64,000 nt of DNA. It comes from Pedobacter yulinensis (GTDB lineage: Bacteria; Bacteroidota; Bacteroidia; Sphingobacteriales; Sphingobacteriaceae). The number at the start of each line of letters is the position of its first letter. The first letter of the stretch is position 1. The position numbers and the translations under genes are program-made. Shown here piece after piece: positions 24,667 through 33,779 of this stretch. The notes beneath the pieces are model-generated. The model was given only the letters and a program-made list of their open reading frames with translations. It was not told the origin of the DNA and did no database searches. Location: contig NZ_KZ686269.1 of NCBI RefSeq assembly GCF_003029735.1, positions 1,302,001 to 1,366,000 of the forward strand. Reading direction: 5' to 3'.

Positions 24667-26061
24667 ATGCAGAGTTATTCAGAATTTCTCGACCTCAGCG
24701 TCGGTTTTCCTCAGGAAGGATTTGAAGTCATCGACGATGAGCTTTATTTCCAGGACCTGAACCTTATGGAGATGATTGAAACGTACGGTACGCCGCTGCG
24801 TTTCACCTACCTGCCGCTGGTCAGTAAAAAAATACAACAGGCCAAAATTCTCTTCCAGACCGCCATTCTGAAGAACAACTACCGCGGCAATTATAAGTAC
24901 TGTTATTGCACCAAAAGCTCACATTTCAGGCACATTGTGGAAGAAGCGCTGAAGAACGACATTCACCTGGAAACGTCTTCTGCTTTCGACATGCCGATGA
25001 TCGATGCGCTCGAGAAAAAAGGCGTGGTCAAGAAAGACATCACGGTCATTTGCAACGGCTTTAAAACATACCAGTACAAACAGTACATCGTTGATATGCT
25101 TCACGACGGCTTCAAGAACATCATTCCCGTTCTTGACAACAAGGAAGAATTTAACCTGTACGATGACGAGATCGAACTGGATGAGCCCTGCGCGCTGGGC
25201 ATCCGGATTGCGGCAGAAGAACAGCCCGATTCACAGTTCTATACCTCGCGCCTGGGTGTGAGAATGGAAGACGTCATTGATTTTTACAACAGCAAGATCG
25301 TTTCCAACCCGAATTTCAAAGTAAAGCTGCTTCATTTTTTCATCAATTCAGGGATTTCAGATACCCCATACTATTGGAACGAGCTGGAAAAATACGTTAC
25401 GCTTTACTGCAAATTCAAGAAAATCAATCCTGATCTGGATACACTCGACATTGGCGGAGGTATGCCTTTTAAAGATTCGCTGGTTTTCGATTTCGATTAC
25501 GAATACATGGTAAATGAGATTGTTAAACGCATCAAAGAAATCTGCGCCATCCACGAAGTCATGGAGCCGGATATCATCACTGAATTTGGAAAGTATACGG
25601 TAGCCGAAGCGTCTGGGATTTTGTATAAAGTACTTGGCCGCAAGCAGCAGAATGACCGGGAGCGGTGGCTGATGCTTGATGGTTCGTTCATTACCAACCT
25701 GCCGGATGTATGGGCGCTGAACCAGAAGTACATTTTGCTGCCCATTAACAATTGGGACGCAGAATACGAGCGTGTAAACCTGGGCGGCATTACCTGCGAC
25801 GGACAAGACTATTACAACCAGGAGGCACATATGAACAGTGTATTTATGCCAAAAACGCGAAAAGTGCAGTACCTGGGCTTTTTCCATACAGGTGCTTACC
25901 AGGAAGTATTAAGCGGTTACGGCGGCATACACCACTGTTTATTGCCCAGCCCCAAACACGTTATTATCAGGAGAAACCGTGACGAGAGTTTTAACTTCGA
26001 AGTTTTCGGTGAAGAGCAAAACAGCAAACAGGTATTGAAAATATTGGGATATGGCAGTTAG
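24667..26061 (+). CDS. speA: Arginine decarboxylase, PLP fold type III, short Bacteroidota form
   Basis: 464 residues, shorter than E. coli SpeA (about 630-660). The alanine-racemase-like barrel is visible: YKYCYCTKSSHF carries the candidate pyridoxal-phosphate Lys (near residue 80), then HLETSSAFD, LDIGGGMPF (the glycine-rich phosphate loop) and ITEFGKYTVAEASGILYKV. The C-terminal barrel has GGITCDGQDYYN. It would convert arginine to agmatine for polyamine synthesis. It sits behind the deiminase-ctlX pair but after a terminator, so it is probably separately transcribed. Confidence 0.82.
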   Translation: MQSYSEFLDLSVGFPQEGFEVIDDELYFQDLNLMEMIETYGTPLRFTYLPLVSKKIQQAKILFQTAILKNNYRGNYKYCYCTKSSHFRHIVEEALKNDIHLETSSAFDMPMIDALEKKGVVKKDITVICNGFKTYQYKQYIVDMLHDGFKNIIPVLDNKEEFNLYDDEIELDEPCALGIRIAAEEQPDSQFYTSRLGVRMEDVIDFYNSKIVSNPNFKVKLLHFFINSGISDTPYYWNELEKYVTLYCKFKKINPDLDTLDIGGGMPFKDSLVFDFDYEYMVNEIVKRIKEICAIHEVMEPDIITEFGKYTVAEASGILYKVLGRKQQNDRERWLMLDGSFITNLPDVWALNQKYILLPINNWDAEYERVNLGGITCDGQDYYNQEAHMNSVFMPKTRKVQYLGFFHTGAYQEVLSGYGGIHHCLLPSPKHVIIRRNRDESFNFEVFGEEQNSKQVLKILGYGS

Positions 26062-26079
26062 CTGTCACAAAGAACCAAC

Positions 26080-26103
26080 AGCCGGCCAAAAGCCGGCTTT
26101 TTT
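26080..26103 (+). terminator. Intrinsic terminator after the arginine decarboxylase gene
   Basis: AGCCGGC and GCCGGCT arms around an AT-rich loop, followed by six T, 20 bp after the stop. Confidence 0.85.
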
Positions 26104-26266
26104 GTATCCATAGAGGATGTTACGCCTCGGTTTGTCTGCCGATGCGGCACCGGCTTCCCGGACGACAAAATTTACAGGATTTAACGATTTCGTAAAAGGT
26201 GGTTTAAGCGGCAGGGGGTAATTTCGTGAGGCAGCTGCATGTGTGGCTGCCTTTCAGACCTATCCT

Positions 26267-27358
26267 ATGAAAACAACGATCTTTCAGGGCCTCAAACTGG
26301 CCCTGGCCATCTCGGCGCTGTTTGCCTCATGCAAACGTGAAACTTCCCCGCCTGATGCCCTTGGCACCGGCGCCAATGCACAAGCCTTCAGCGTCGCGGC
26401 AGGCACATTTCAGAACCCGGTCATTCCGGCAAGCCAAAATCCCAAAGATCCGCAGATCATGCGAGGCGCCGACAACAACTTTTATCTGTTTCATCCGAAC
26501 GGAGCGAATTATAAAGTTTTTTCATCGCCCGATCTCGTGAACTGGACCGCCGTAACAAACAGCTGCTTTTCAAAGCCAACTGGATCTTTCTGGTCGGCAG
26601 GAACATTTCGCGCAGGCGGCAAATACCTGTTGTACTATACCCATGTAAAGGGTGCCAACAACCGAACAATCGGCGTTGCCTCGGCAGACGCACCCGGCGG
26701 CCCCTACCAGGATGCAAATGCCAGCCTGGTGGTCAAGCAGAAGGCCAATGGCGAATACACACCGGTTATCGACCCCTCGGTGTTCCAGGATCCGGCCGAT
26801 GGCAAAGTGTATCTTTTTTATGCACGGAATGTGGGCCAGGGCGCCGACCAGCTGCCAGACCTACGGGTGGTGCAGCTTACCGCCGACGGACTGAACACCA
26901 TTGCCGGTACCGATCAGCCCGTACTGACGATCAGCCAGGCCTGGGAAAACATCAACATTGAACATCCGCTGGTTTACTATGCGCCGAATGCGGCTGCCTC
27001 AAGGCGATATTATATGTTATATAATGGTTCGGGCGGCGCATTGGCCCGCTACGCCATTGGTTATGCGTATTCTTCTTCTCCTGCCGGACCATTTACGAAG
27101 GCGGCTGAAGGCAGTACGCCGGGTCTGAACCCGCTCGTTCGCCAGGACCCGGCAAAAGGCATTTACGGACCGGGATCTCCAAATACCGTGGTTGATGATG
27201 CCGGTGTTCGCTGGCTGATTTACCGGATCAAGACCACCGCCGGCGAATCGTGGAGCGACCGTGCGGTTTGCGTCGATGAACTGTTCAGAAACAGCAGTGA
27301 CCAGCTGATCGTAACGCCGACGAAAGGCACAACTCAAAACGCTCCTTTTTTTAACTGA
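26267..27358 (+). CDS. Glycoside hydrolase family 43-like lipoprotein
   Basis: 363 residues from MKTTIFQGL. The lipobox ALFASC places the lipidated Cys near position 22. The five-bladed GH43 pattern follows: DPQIM (general base Asp, near 65), a blade with WSAGTFRAGGKYLLYYTH, VIDPSVF (pKa-modulating Asp, near 175) and NIEHPLVYY (general acid Glu, near 235). Members hydrolyse arabinan, xylan or other arabinosides; the specificity cannot be read here. It is probably attached to the cell envelope. No SusC/SusD pair is nearby. Its stop is 25 bp before a 51-bp hairpin repeat. Confidence 0.8.
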   Translation: MKTTIFQGLKLALAISALFASCKRETSPPDALGTGANAQAFSVAAGTFQNPVIPASQNPKDPQIMRGADNNFYLFHPNGANYKVFSSPDLVNWTAVTNSCFSKPTGSFWSAGTFRAGGKYLLYYTHVKGANNRTIGVASADAPGGPYQDANASLVVKQKANGEYTPVIDPSVFQDPADGKVYLFYARNVGQGADQLPDLRVVQLTADGLNTIAGTDQPVLTISQAWENINIEHPLVYYAPNAAASRRYYMLYNGSGGALARYAIGYAYSSSPAGPFTKAAEGSTPGLNPLVRQDPAKGIYGPGSPNTVVDDAGVRWLIYRIKTTAGESWSDRAVCVDELFRNSSDQLIVTPTKGTTQNAPFFN

Positions 27359-27382
27359 AAGTTTATATAAAACTGGTTTTTG

Positions 27383-27433
27383 TAACTTAAAGTTGGTAAC
27401 TTTGTGAAAGTTACCAACTTTGCAGGACTCGTA
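27383..27433 (+). repeat. 51-bp structured repeat, copy 1
   Basis: Core AAAGTTGGTAACTTT (27389-27403), 3-nt loop GTG, exact complement AAAGTTACCAACTTT (27407-27421), then GCAGGACTCGTA. Each 15-nt arm is itself an inverted repeat (AAAGTT/AACTTT), so the site holds four half-sites. A second copy in opposite orientation lies at 34802-34852 and differs only in two loop bases. Within the forward strand TTG (27393-27395), 19 bp, CAACTTTG (27415-27422) resembles a promoter. Here it follows the GH43 gene and points into the 3' end of the antisense epimerase gene. Confidence 0.9.
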
Positions 27434-27456
27434 ATAGGTTCCGGCCAGCCGGGTCG

Positions 27457-28134
27457 CTATTCGGCACTTTTCAGCGCCGCAGCGGCAGCAGCAATATCGC
27501 CCGTTTCGAGTATCCGCTTGGCAAAGCCGTTCATCGACACATAAATCATGGCCTGTCCGAGTTCTGCCAGTGTGTTCATCCTTTTCGGGAACAAAAAACG
27601 CAGCGGCCGGAACGTCCAGCCAATGTATTTATAGAAGCGGTGCGCATGTTTCAGTCCGGGCGTTGGCTTCAGAAAGCCCGGGCGGAACATCCAGGCGCCT
27701 GCAAAATTCATGGCCAGCAGCGCATTTTCCGTCTTCCCCTTTACATTCGCCCAGTTCAAGCGGCTGGTTTCCAGCCCGCTGGTACCTGCACCAGACACGT
27801 AAGTGATACTCATCCCGGGGTTATGCCTCAACAAGGCTTCTGCAAATCCGACGGTTAGGTTATAAGTGAGGCGGTAGTACGTAGCTGAATCAACGCCGAT
27901 CGAGGAAATACCAAGACAGAAAAAGCAGGTATCATATGCCGAAAGCTGTTCTGAAATTTGTTCCGGATGCATAAAATCGTCCAAAATCACCTCCTGAAGT
28001 TTTGAGTGCACCACGCCGCACGGCCGCCGGTTCACAACCAGTACCTCTTTTACGTGCGAACTGTTCAGGCATTCGTGCAAAACGCCCTCGCCTACCATTC
28101 CTGTAGCACCTGTAATAATGACCTTTAATTTCAT
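27457..28134 (-). CDS. NAD(P)-binding Rossmann-fold epimerase-like protein
   Basis: 225 residues from MKLKVIITGATGMVGEG, the Rossmann GxxGxxG loop at 9-15. A short-chain-reductase-like core follows (VLVVNRRPCGV, YDTCFFCLGISSIGV, SITYVSGAGTSGLETS). It lacks the full YxxxK pair of active epimerases in an obvious place; the segment around YVSGAGTSG resembles NAD(P)H-binding atypical SDRs. Oxidoreductase or isomerase activity is inferred only. It is a single gene flanked by the repeat copy 1 and by GH20. Confidence 0.75.
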   Translation of the reverse strand: MKLKVIITGATGMVGEGVLHECLNSSHVKEVLVVNRRPCGVVHSKLQEVILDDFMHPEQISEQLSAYDTCFFCLGISSIGVDSATYYRLTYNLTVGFAEALLRHNPGMSITYVSGAGTSGLETSRLNWANVKGKTENALLAMNFAGAWMFRPGFLKPTPGLKHAHRFYKYIGWTFRPLRFLFPKRMNTLAELGQAMIYVSMNGFAKRILETGDIAAAAAALKSAE

Positions 28135-28220
28135 CCTGTTGCCGTACACTTCATGTGCCCTTGCTTTGAAACAGCGCGAAAGGCCTGCCGGTTTGCCCCT
28201 GCGGCATAAAAGCTGGTCTC

Positions 28221-29819
28221 TTAGTCGATGTAACTTTGTTCAATTCTCTTTCTCGAAGCAGGCTCAGGTGACTCTGAAGGTTTGAACGGATCATAAAAAT
28301 GCAGACCGGCCTCGCGGTACCAGGACAAATGCGTTTTAAGTGTCGTCAGGAAACGCGTCTCGTTCCTCTGGCCGGGGTTTGACCAGCAAGCCTCGGCCAA
28401 GGCGGCCAGGCGAGGGAAAGTCAGGAAGTCCAGCCTTTCGCTGTTCTGTATCGTCTCGGTCCACAAGTTAGCCTGCAGCCCCAGTATATTCTGCGACTTG
28501 AGTCTAAGGGGCTGACCGGTCGGATCGTAACGGTAAACAGAAAGCAAATCATTGAACTGTTTGCCCCACTTGCGCCCGTGCAGGTGTGTACTGTCCTGGA
28601 CAAAATCAAAATAAAGGGGCAACCGTGGACACAATACAGTCTGATAGCCCATACCAATGGCATGCTCAAGCTCAGCCGGCTTGTCATGGCGCCACCAGAA
28701 AATGATGGTCTGATCAACAGGCAACCCCGCCCGCACCATTTCATCCCATACCAGAACCTTCGCGCCCAGGTTAAATACTGAATCGGCCATTCGTTTCATG
28801 AAATACTTCTCGACGTCGACCTCTGTTGCCAGCGACAGCCGCTGTTTGAGTGCTGTGATCTTCTGATTGGCCTTCCAGCCGTCATGCGCAAAGCGCACTT
28901 CGTCGCCGCCCAGGTGAATCAGGTTAGAAGGAAATAAAAGCTGGGTTTCTTTAAGGATATTGGTCAGGTAGCTGTACGTTGGCTCATGGCCGGCGTTAAA
29001 GGTAAATTCTGGATGTGCTTTTGTTCCGCCGCCCGAGTATTCAGGATAAGCGCGGTTTGCAGCGGTGGCGTGCCCGGGCATATCTACTTCGGGAATAACC
29101 GCGATGAAACGGGTTGCGGCATAAGCAACGATTTCCCTGACGTCTTCCTGCGTGTAGTACCGCGCAGGCTGGTTTGAGTCAGTATGGTTACCTATACCGC
29201 CCACAAGCGTCAGTCGTGGATATCTTTTGATTTCCATGCGCCAGCCCGGCTCATCGGTAAGGTGCCAATGAAAACGGTTTAATTTATAAACCGCCATCCA
29301 ATCGAGCAACTGTTTCACTTTTTCCTTGCCAAAGAAATGTCGTGATTCGTCGAGCATAAGGCCGCGCCAGCTGTACAGTGGTTCATCTTCAATATGCATT
29401 GCTGTTAATGTCACAACGCCTTTTGCATTGGCCAGGCGAATGAGCTGCAACAGTGTCTGGATCCCGTTAAAAAGCCCCTCCTGGTCGCCTGCACGGATGC
29501 TGATCTGCCGGGAGGCGATGGTCAGTTTATAGGCTCCGGGTACCCGGCCTTTGGCAGAAGTGAGCGACAGGACGATAGCGGCCTGCTTTTCGCGCGGTGC
29601 CTGGCGAAGGGTTTGGCGGGTAACTTTGAATATTTCCTGCCTGAGATAAAGATCCAGCGGTCTGACCGTCGAGCTGGCAGGAAAGACAGTACCTTTTTCA
29701 TCCAGCCGGAAACTTCCGTTAAGCGGCACAAGGGTTTTTGGGTAAGGAACAAGCGAAAGCTGCTGACCGGATGAGCCGGTGGCGAGCAACAGGAGCAGGG
29801 CAAAAAACAAGATACGCAT
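28221..29819 (-). CDS. Beta-N-acetylhexosaminidase, glycoside hydrolase family 20
   Basis: 532 residues from MRILFFALLLLLATGSSGQQ, a clear signal peptide. An N-terminal GH20b-like domain (about 20-135, SLVPYPKTLVPLNG) precedes the TIM barrel, which starts at YSWRGLMLDESRHFFGKE (near 150). The catalytic pair is in LIHLGGDEV (Asp-Glu, near 305); WHLTDEPGWRMEIK and GHATAANRAYPEY also fit. It cleaves terminal GlcNAc or GalNAc from glycans or chitin oligomers by substrate-assisted catalysis. It lacks the C-terminal add-on domains many Bacteroidota homologues carry. Likely periplasmic. Confidence 0.9.
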   Translation of the reverse strand: MRILFFALLLLLATGSSGQQLSLVPYPKTLVPLNGSFRLDEKGTVFPASSTVRPLDLYLRQEIFKVTRQTLRQAPREKQAAIVLSLTSAKGRVPGAYKLTIASRQISIRAGDQEGLFNGIQTLLQLIRLANAKGVVTLTAMHIEDEPLYSWRGLMLDESRHFFGKEKVKQLLDWMAVYKLNRFHWHLTDEPGWRMEIKRYPRLTLVGGIGNHTDSNQPARYYTQEDVREIVAYAATRFIAVIPEVDMPGHATAANRAYPEYSGGGTKAHPEFTFNAGHEPTYSYLTNILKETQLLFPSNLIHLGGDEVRFAHDGWKANQKITALKQRLSLATEVDVEKYFMKRMADSVFNLGAKVLVWDEMVRAGLPVDQTIIFWWRHDKPAELEHAIGMGYQTVLCPRLPLYFDFVQDSTHLHGRKWGKQFNDLLSVYRYDPTGQPLRLKSQNILGLQANLWTETIQNSERLDFLTFPRLAALAEACWSNPGQRNETRFLTTLKTHLSWYREAGLHFYDPFKPSESPEPASRKRIEQSYID

Positions 29820-29963
29820 GTGTTTCAATCGGGTTTCAAAAAAAGAAGGGTTGTTCAGGTGTGCTAATATTACACATTTAATGCGACGCAGGCCACATGG
29901 CGGCTGCAAAAAAAGATCCGTAGGTTGGTCCCTGCCGCGACATGAACAGCCGGCAGCCGCAGG

Positions 29964-29994
29964 TTTGAGTTATAAAGGCATTTCCTTATCTTTC
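29964..29994 (+). promoter_or_regulatory. Promoter-like element abutting the exonuclease start
   Basis: TTG (29964-29966), 20-bp spacer, TATCTTTC (29987-29994), one mismatch to TAnnTTTG, ending 4 nt before ATG 29999. Confidence 0.4.
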
Positions 29995-29998
29995 GGGC

Positions 29999-30709
29999 AT
30001 GTTATCCGGCCTAAACTTGAACCAGGTAATGGTCATCGACATTGAGACCGTTCCCCAGTACCCCAACGCGAAGGCGGTACCAGCTCAGGTCATGGAACTT
30101 TGGGCTGCCAAGACCCGCTTGCAGCGCAAAGAACAGACGGCAGAGGAATTTTATGAAAATGCCGGCATCCAGGCCGAATTTGGAAAGATCATCTGCATCA
30201 GCGCCGGAATCTTCAATTTCAGGGCCGACAGCCGGGAGTTCAGGATCAAATCATTTTATGGCCATGACGAGAAAGCGTTGCTGCAGGACTTCGGCAACCT
30301 GCTGCTGCGCCAGAGCACCGAGCTTTCCTTATGCGCCCACAATGGCAAGGAATTCGACTATCCTTATTTATGCCGGCGTTTGCTGGCTCAGGGCGTGCCG
30401 TTTCCGCCGCAGCTTCAGTTATGGGGTAAACGCCCCTGGGAAGTTAACCATATTGATACAATGGAACTCTGGCGGTTTGGGGACCGCAAAAGTTTCACCT
30501 CGCTCAACCTGCTCGCATCAGTGTTCGGAATTGCTACGCCAAAAGACGATATGGATGGAAGCCATGTTCGCAGCGTTTACTATGAAGACCAAAATCTGGA
30601 ACGCATTGTAACGTATTGCCAGAAAGATGTCATCACCACTGCCCAGATCCTCCTGAAATTTAAGGGCGAACCCTTGCTCAGTGAGCATGATATTAAAATT
30701 ATAAACTAA
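29999..30709 (+). CDS. DnaQ/PolB-like 3'-5' exonuclease domain protein
   Basis: 236 residues, RNase H-like fold. Exo I motif is VIDIETVP with Asp14 and Glu16; Exo II is in [13 protein letters not shown] (Asn and Asp); Exo III is the YCQKDV segment near residue 208. This resembles the stand-alone exonucleases related to the proofreading domain of family B polymerases. No polymerase domain is attached. The stop codon shares its last base with the ATG of the ABC gene (TAATG), so the two are translationally coupled although functionally unrelated. Confidence 0.85.
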   Translation: MLSGLNLNQVMVIDIETVPQYPNAKAVPAQVMELWAAKTRLQRKEQTAEEFYENAGIQAEFGKIICISAGIFNFRADSREFRIKSFYGHDEKALLQDFGNLLLRQSTELSLCAHNGKEFDYPYLCRRLLAQGVPFPPQLQLWGKRPWEVNHIDTMELWRFGDRKSFTSLNLLASVFGIATPKDDMDGSHVRSVYYEDQNLERIVTYCQKDVITTAQILLKFKGEPLLSEHDIKIIN

Positions 30710-32415
30710 TGCTCGACGTACAAGATCTGCATATTACCTTCAGCCACGAAGGCGAAAAAATTGAAGCCGTTAAAGGCATCGACCTGAATGTAGCCCGCGG
30801 GCAGGTCCTCGGCATTGTCGGCGAATCGGGCTCGGGCAAGTCGGTAAGTTCCTTTGCCATCATGCGCCTGCACGATGAAAAGCGGACCGACATAAAGGGC
30901 ACCATCCGTTTCAACGGGCGGAACTTGCTTAAGCTGAGTGCCGAGGAGATCAGGGCCTACAGGGGCAACAAAGTTTCGATGATCTTCCAGGAACCGATGA
31001 CTTCGCTAAATCCGGTCTTTACCTGCGGAGAACAAGTGGCCGAGGCCATTATGCTGCACCGTAAAGTTGGCCGCGCCGAAGCAAGGCAGCAAACCATTGC
31101 GCTGTTCAATGAAGTCCAGCTGCCAAGGCCCGAACAGATTTTCGACAATTATCCGCACCAGATCTCGGGCGGGCAAAAACAACGGGTCATGATTGCCATG
31201 GCGCTGAGCTGCAACCCCGAACTGCTGATTGCCGACGAACCAACCACTGCGCTCGATGTTACGGTCCAGAAAACGATCCTGCAATTATTGCTCCGACTGA
31301 AAACTGAGCGCAACATGGGCATGATCTTTATTTCGCATGACCTGGCGGTTATCAGTGAAATTGCCGATACGGTGACTGTGATGTTGCGTGGCGATGTAGT
31401 TGAACAGGGGCCTGCGGCACAGATCTTTCAGAACCCACAGCACCCCTATACGAAAGGCCTGCTGGCCTGCCGGCCGGCTCCCAGCCTGCGCCTGAAGACC
31501 TTGCCCGTGGTAGCCGACTTTTTACATGCCGATGCCAGCCAGTCGGTACGGCACCTGCAAGCCGAAAACAGCTATACAGAAGCGGAAATCCAGGCACGGA
31601 GATCGACCTTGTATGCACAGGCACCGCTGCTCGAGGTAAAAGAACTGAGCACCTGGTACCCTGTAAAAAAAGGACTGTTCGGACAGTCTACAGAAGTGGT
31701 GCGCGCAGTAGATGCGGTAAGTTTCAAGGTTTTTCCGGGCGAAACGCTGGGTCTGGTCGGAGAATCGGGATGCGGCAAAACCACGCTGGGCCGCAGCTTG
31801 CTGAGGCTGGTCGAGCCCAGTGCAGGAAGCATCCTTTTTAAAGGATCTGAAATGCGCGAAAAAAACCGGAAGGAGCTACAGGACATGCGGCGAAACATGC
31901 AGATTATTTTCCAGGACCCTTATTCTTCGCTTAACCCCCGCATCAGCATCGGTGACTCCATTACCGAGCCGCTAAAGGTCCATGGCCTTCATGGCAGCGA
32001 CCGGAACCGGAGAGATCGCGCCGTCGAATTGCTTGAAAAAGTAGACTTGAAAGCGGAGCACTTTAACAGGTATCCGCATGAGTTCAGCGGTGGACAGCGT
32101 CAGCGGGTCGTAATTGCCCGGGCCCTGGCACTGCAGCCTGAGTTTATCATTTGCGATGAATCGGTATCGGCGCTCGATGTATCCGTGCAGGCGCAGGTAC
32201 TGAACCTGCTCAGGCAGTTGCAGGAAGAGTTTAGGCTCACCTATATTTTTATATCGCACGACCTGGCCGTTGTTAAACACATTTCTGACCGGATGATCGT
32301 CATGAACAAGGGAAAAATTGAAGAAGAAGGTTATCCGGATGACATCTATGCAAGGCCAACAGCTGCTTACACCCAGAAACTCATTGATGCCATACCCGGT
32401 AAAAAAGTTTTATAG
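30709..32415 (+). CDS. Fused dipeptide/oligopeptide ABC transporter ATP-binding protein (DppD-DppF / YejF type)
   Basis: 568 residues holding two complete nucleotide-binding domains. First half: Walker A GESGSGKS (near 40), signature SGGQKQR, Walker B LLIADEPT. Second half (from about 305): [15 protein letters not shown], and [14 protein letters not shown], where the usual Pro after Glu is Ser, a common variant in this family. Each half ends with the oligopeptide-type tail ([33 protein letters not shown]). It energises peptide uptake. No permease or binding protein genes are adjacent, so partners are elsewhere. Confidence 0.9.
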   Translation: MLDVQDLHITFSHEGEKIEAVKGIDLNVARGQVLGIVGESGSGKSVSSFAIMRLHDEKRTDIKGTIRFNGRNLLKLSAEEIRAYRGNKVSMIFQEPMTSLNPVFTCGEQVAEAIMLHRKVGRAEARQQTIALFNEVQLPRPEQIFDNYPHQISGGQKQRVMIAMALSCNPELLIADEPTTALDVTVQKTILQLLLRLKTERNMGMIFISHDLAVISEIADTVTVMLRGDVVEQGPAAQIFQNPQHPYTKGLLACRPAPSLRLKTLPVVADFLHADASQSVRHLQAENSYTEAEIQARRSTLYAQAPLLEVKELSTWYPVKKGLFGQSTEVVRAVDAVSFKVFPGETLGLVGESGCGKTTLGRSLLRLVEPSAGSILFKGSEMREKNRKELQDMRRNMQIIFQDPYSSLNPRISIGDSITEPLKVHGLHGSDRNRRDRAVELLEKVDLKAEHFNRYPHEFSGGQRQRVVIARALALQPEFIICDESVSALDVSVQAQVLNLLRQLQEEFRLTYIFISHDLAVVKHISDRMIVMNKGKIEEEGYPDDIYARPTAAYTQKLIDAIPGKKVL

Positions 32416-32424
32416 CTGAACCGG

Positions 32425-33678
32425 TCAGTCGATCAGCAGGGGGTCTTCCTCCTCGTCGGTCAAACCAAGCTGGATGTTTTCGCTGCCTGCGATGCCCTCG
32501 ATCGAACCGCGGATATGGGCCGCATTGAGCAATACCTTTTCAAGCTGTTTCTCCCGGGCTTTCCATAACCGCTCCATCGCATCACGCTCCTTTTGTATGG
32601 ATAATTTCATACTCATGAACCCCTCACGGATGGCCTTCCACTGCTCGGAAAATTCGGAACTGGTCAGATAATCATACAGGAGATGCATCTTGTCTCCCCT
32701 GTTTTCCTGCGATTTCATAACCCCTGAAAGCCTGAGGATGCCTTCTCTGAGCACATAGGCCACAGCATTTACTTCCTCAAAAGAACAGATCCAGACACCG
32801 TCCCGTTGCCCAAAACAAGTCATTCCCTTGGGATACGCCTGCGTTACGATCACGGCCACGTCGATTCCCAGGCTCCGCATATCGCGTTTGAGCTTTTCAA
32901 TCCATTCGGCAGAAAAATCTTTGGTACGCTTGCTCTCATAAATGATCCGCCCGCACTCCTGCCCAAACTGGTTTCTAACCAGCTGAATGCAGTCTGCGCC
33001 CCTTACGCCCTTGCCGACCTCTTCGATTACATCGAACGGGTAGTTGTTGCGCAGCAGCTCTTCGAGAATCAGTTCCTGCACTTCGCCCTGAAGCTGCATG
33101 CTGCCCTGCTCGGCTTTTCTGCGCATTTCTTCGGCCAGCTTTTTCTGGTCGTCGAGTTGTTTTTCAAGTTCTTTTAACCGCAGCTGGTGCTCGGTATCTT
33201 TAATCGCATTTTTTTCTGCTTCCTGTTTCCTGATCTGCTCGACCAGTTCATTCCGCTGCTCCTGGATGCGCCGCTGTAGGGCCAGTTCCATTTCGGCCTC
33301 CTTGTCTTTCAGCGCCTGTTCGCGTTGCAAAAACTGGATTTCCTTCTCCCTGGCCAGGCGCAGCCGTTCAGCGTTGTCTTTGGCATTTTCTTCAAGAAGC
33401 CGCAGTTGTGTTTCAAAGTCGGCTGCAATGTTTTTGCGCAGATTGGCTTCGAGATCTGTTTTCAGCTTGTTTTTTTCTTCAGTCAGTTTTTGCTCAAACA
33501 GGCGCTGCTGGTCCGATTTTTCACGCTCAGCTTTTTCCAGTTTCTGCCGGTACTCCTCTTCCTTTTTCTGGGTAAAGGAACGCATCTGCTCGCGCAATTC
33601 CTTTTTGTAGTCTTCGGCGATGGCATCTTCCATCGGAAAAACATGGGCACAACTTGGGCATTTGATCTCTGTGGGCAT
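32425..33678 (-). CDS. DUF2130 domain protein with long coiled coil
   Basis: 417 residues. It begins with a short zinc-ribbon-like IKCPSCAHVFP motif. Residues about 25-195 form a highly charged coiled coil (runs of Glu, Lys, Gln, Arg). The DUF2130 nuclease-like core follows: GEVQELILEELLRNNYPFDVIEEVGKGVRGADCIQLV, then CGRIIYESKRTKDFSAEW, whose E-S-K resembles the catalytic ExK of PD-(D/E)XK enzymes. DNA cleavage is an inference. It has its own promoter (33701-33731) and converges with the ABC gene. Confidence 0.8.
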   Translation of the reverse strand: MPTEIKCPSCAHVFPMEDAIAEDYKKELREQMRSFTQKKEEEYRQKLEKAEREKSDQQRLFEQKLTEEKNKLKTDLEANLRKNIAADFETQLRLLEENAKDNAERLRLAREKEIQFLQREQALKDKEAEMELALQRRIQEQRNELVEQIRKQEAEKNAIKDTEHQLRLKELEKQLDDQKKLAEEMRRKAEQGSMQLQGEVQELILEELLRNNYPFDVIEEVGKGVRGADCIQLVRNQFGQECGRIIYESKRTKDFSAEWIEKLKRDMRSLGIDVAVIVTQAYPKGMTCFGQRDGVWICSFEEVNAVAYVLREGILRLSGVMKSQENRGDKMHLLYDYLTSSEFSEQWKAIREGFMSMKLSIQKERDAMERLWKAREKQLEKVLLNAAHIRGSIEGIAGSENIQLGLTDEEEDPLLID

Positions 33679-33700
33679 TACGGGGCATTTGAGTGGAATA

Positions 33701-33731
33701 CAAAATTAGCTTTCTTGACGCAAGATAACAA
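33701..33731 (-). promoter_or_regulatory. Promoter of the DUF2130 gene
   Basis: TTG (33731-33729), 20-bp spacer, TAATTTTG (33708-33701) on the minus strand; the ATG is at 33678. Confidence 0.5.
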
Positions 33732-33779
33732 TGCCGCGAAGCGTTCATCTGCCGTTTTGCAACCGGAGGTACCGGGCAC

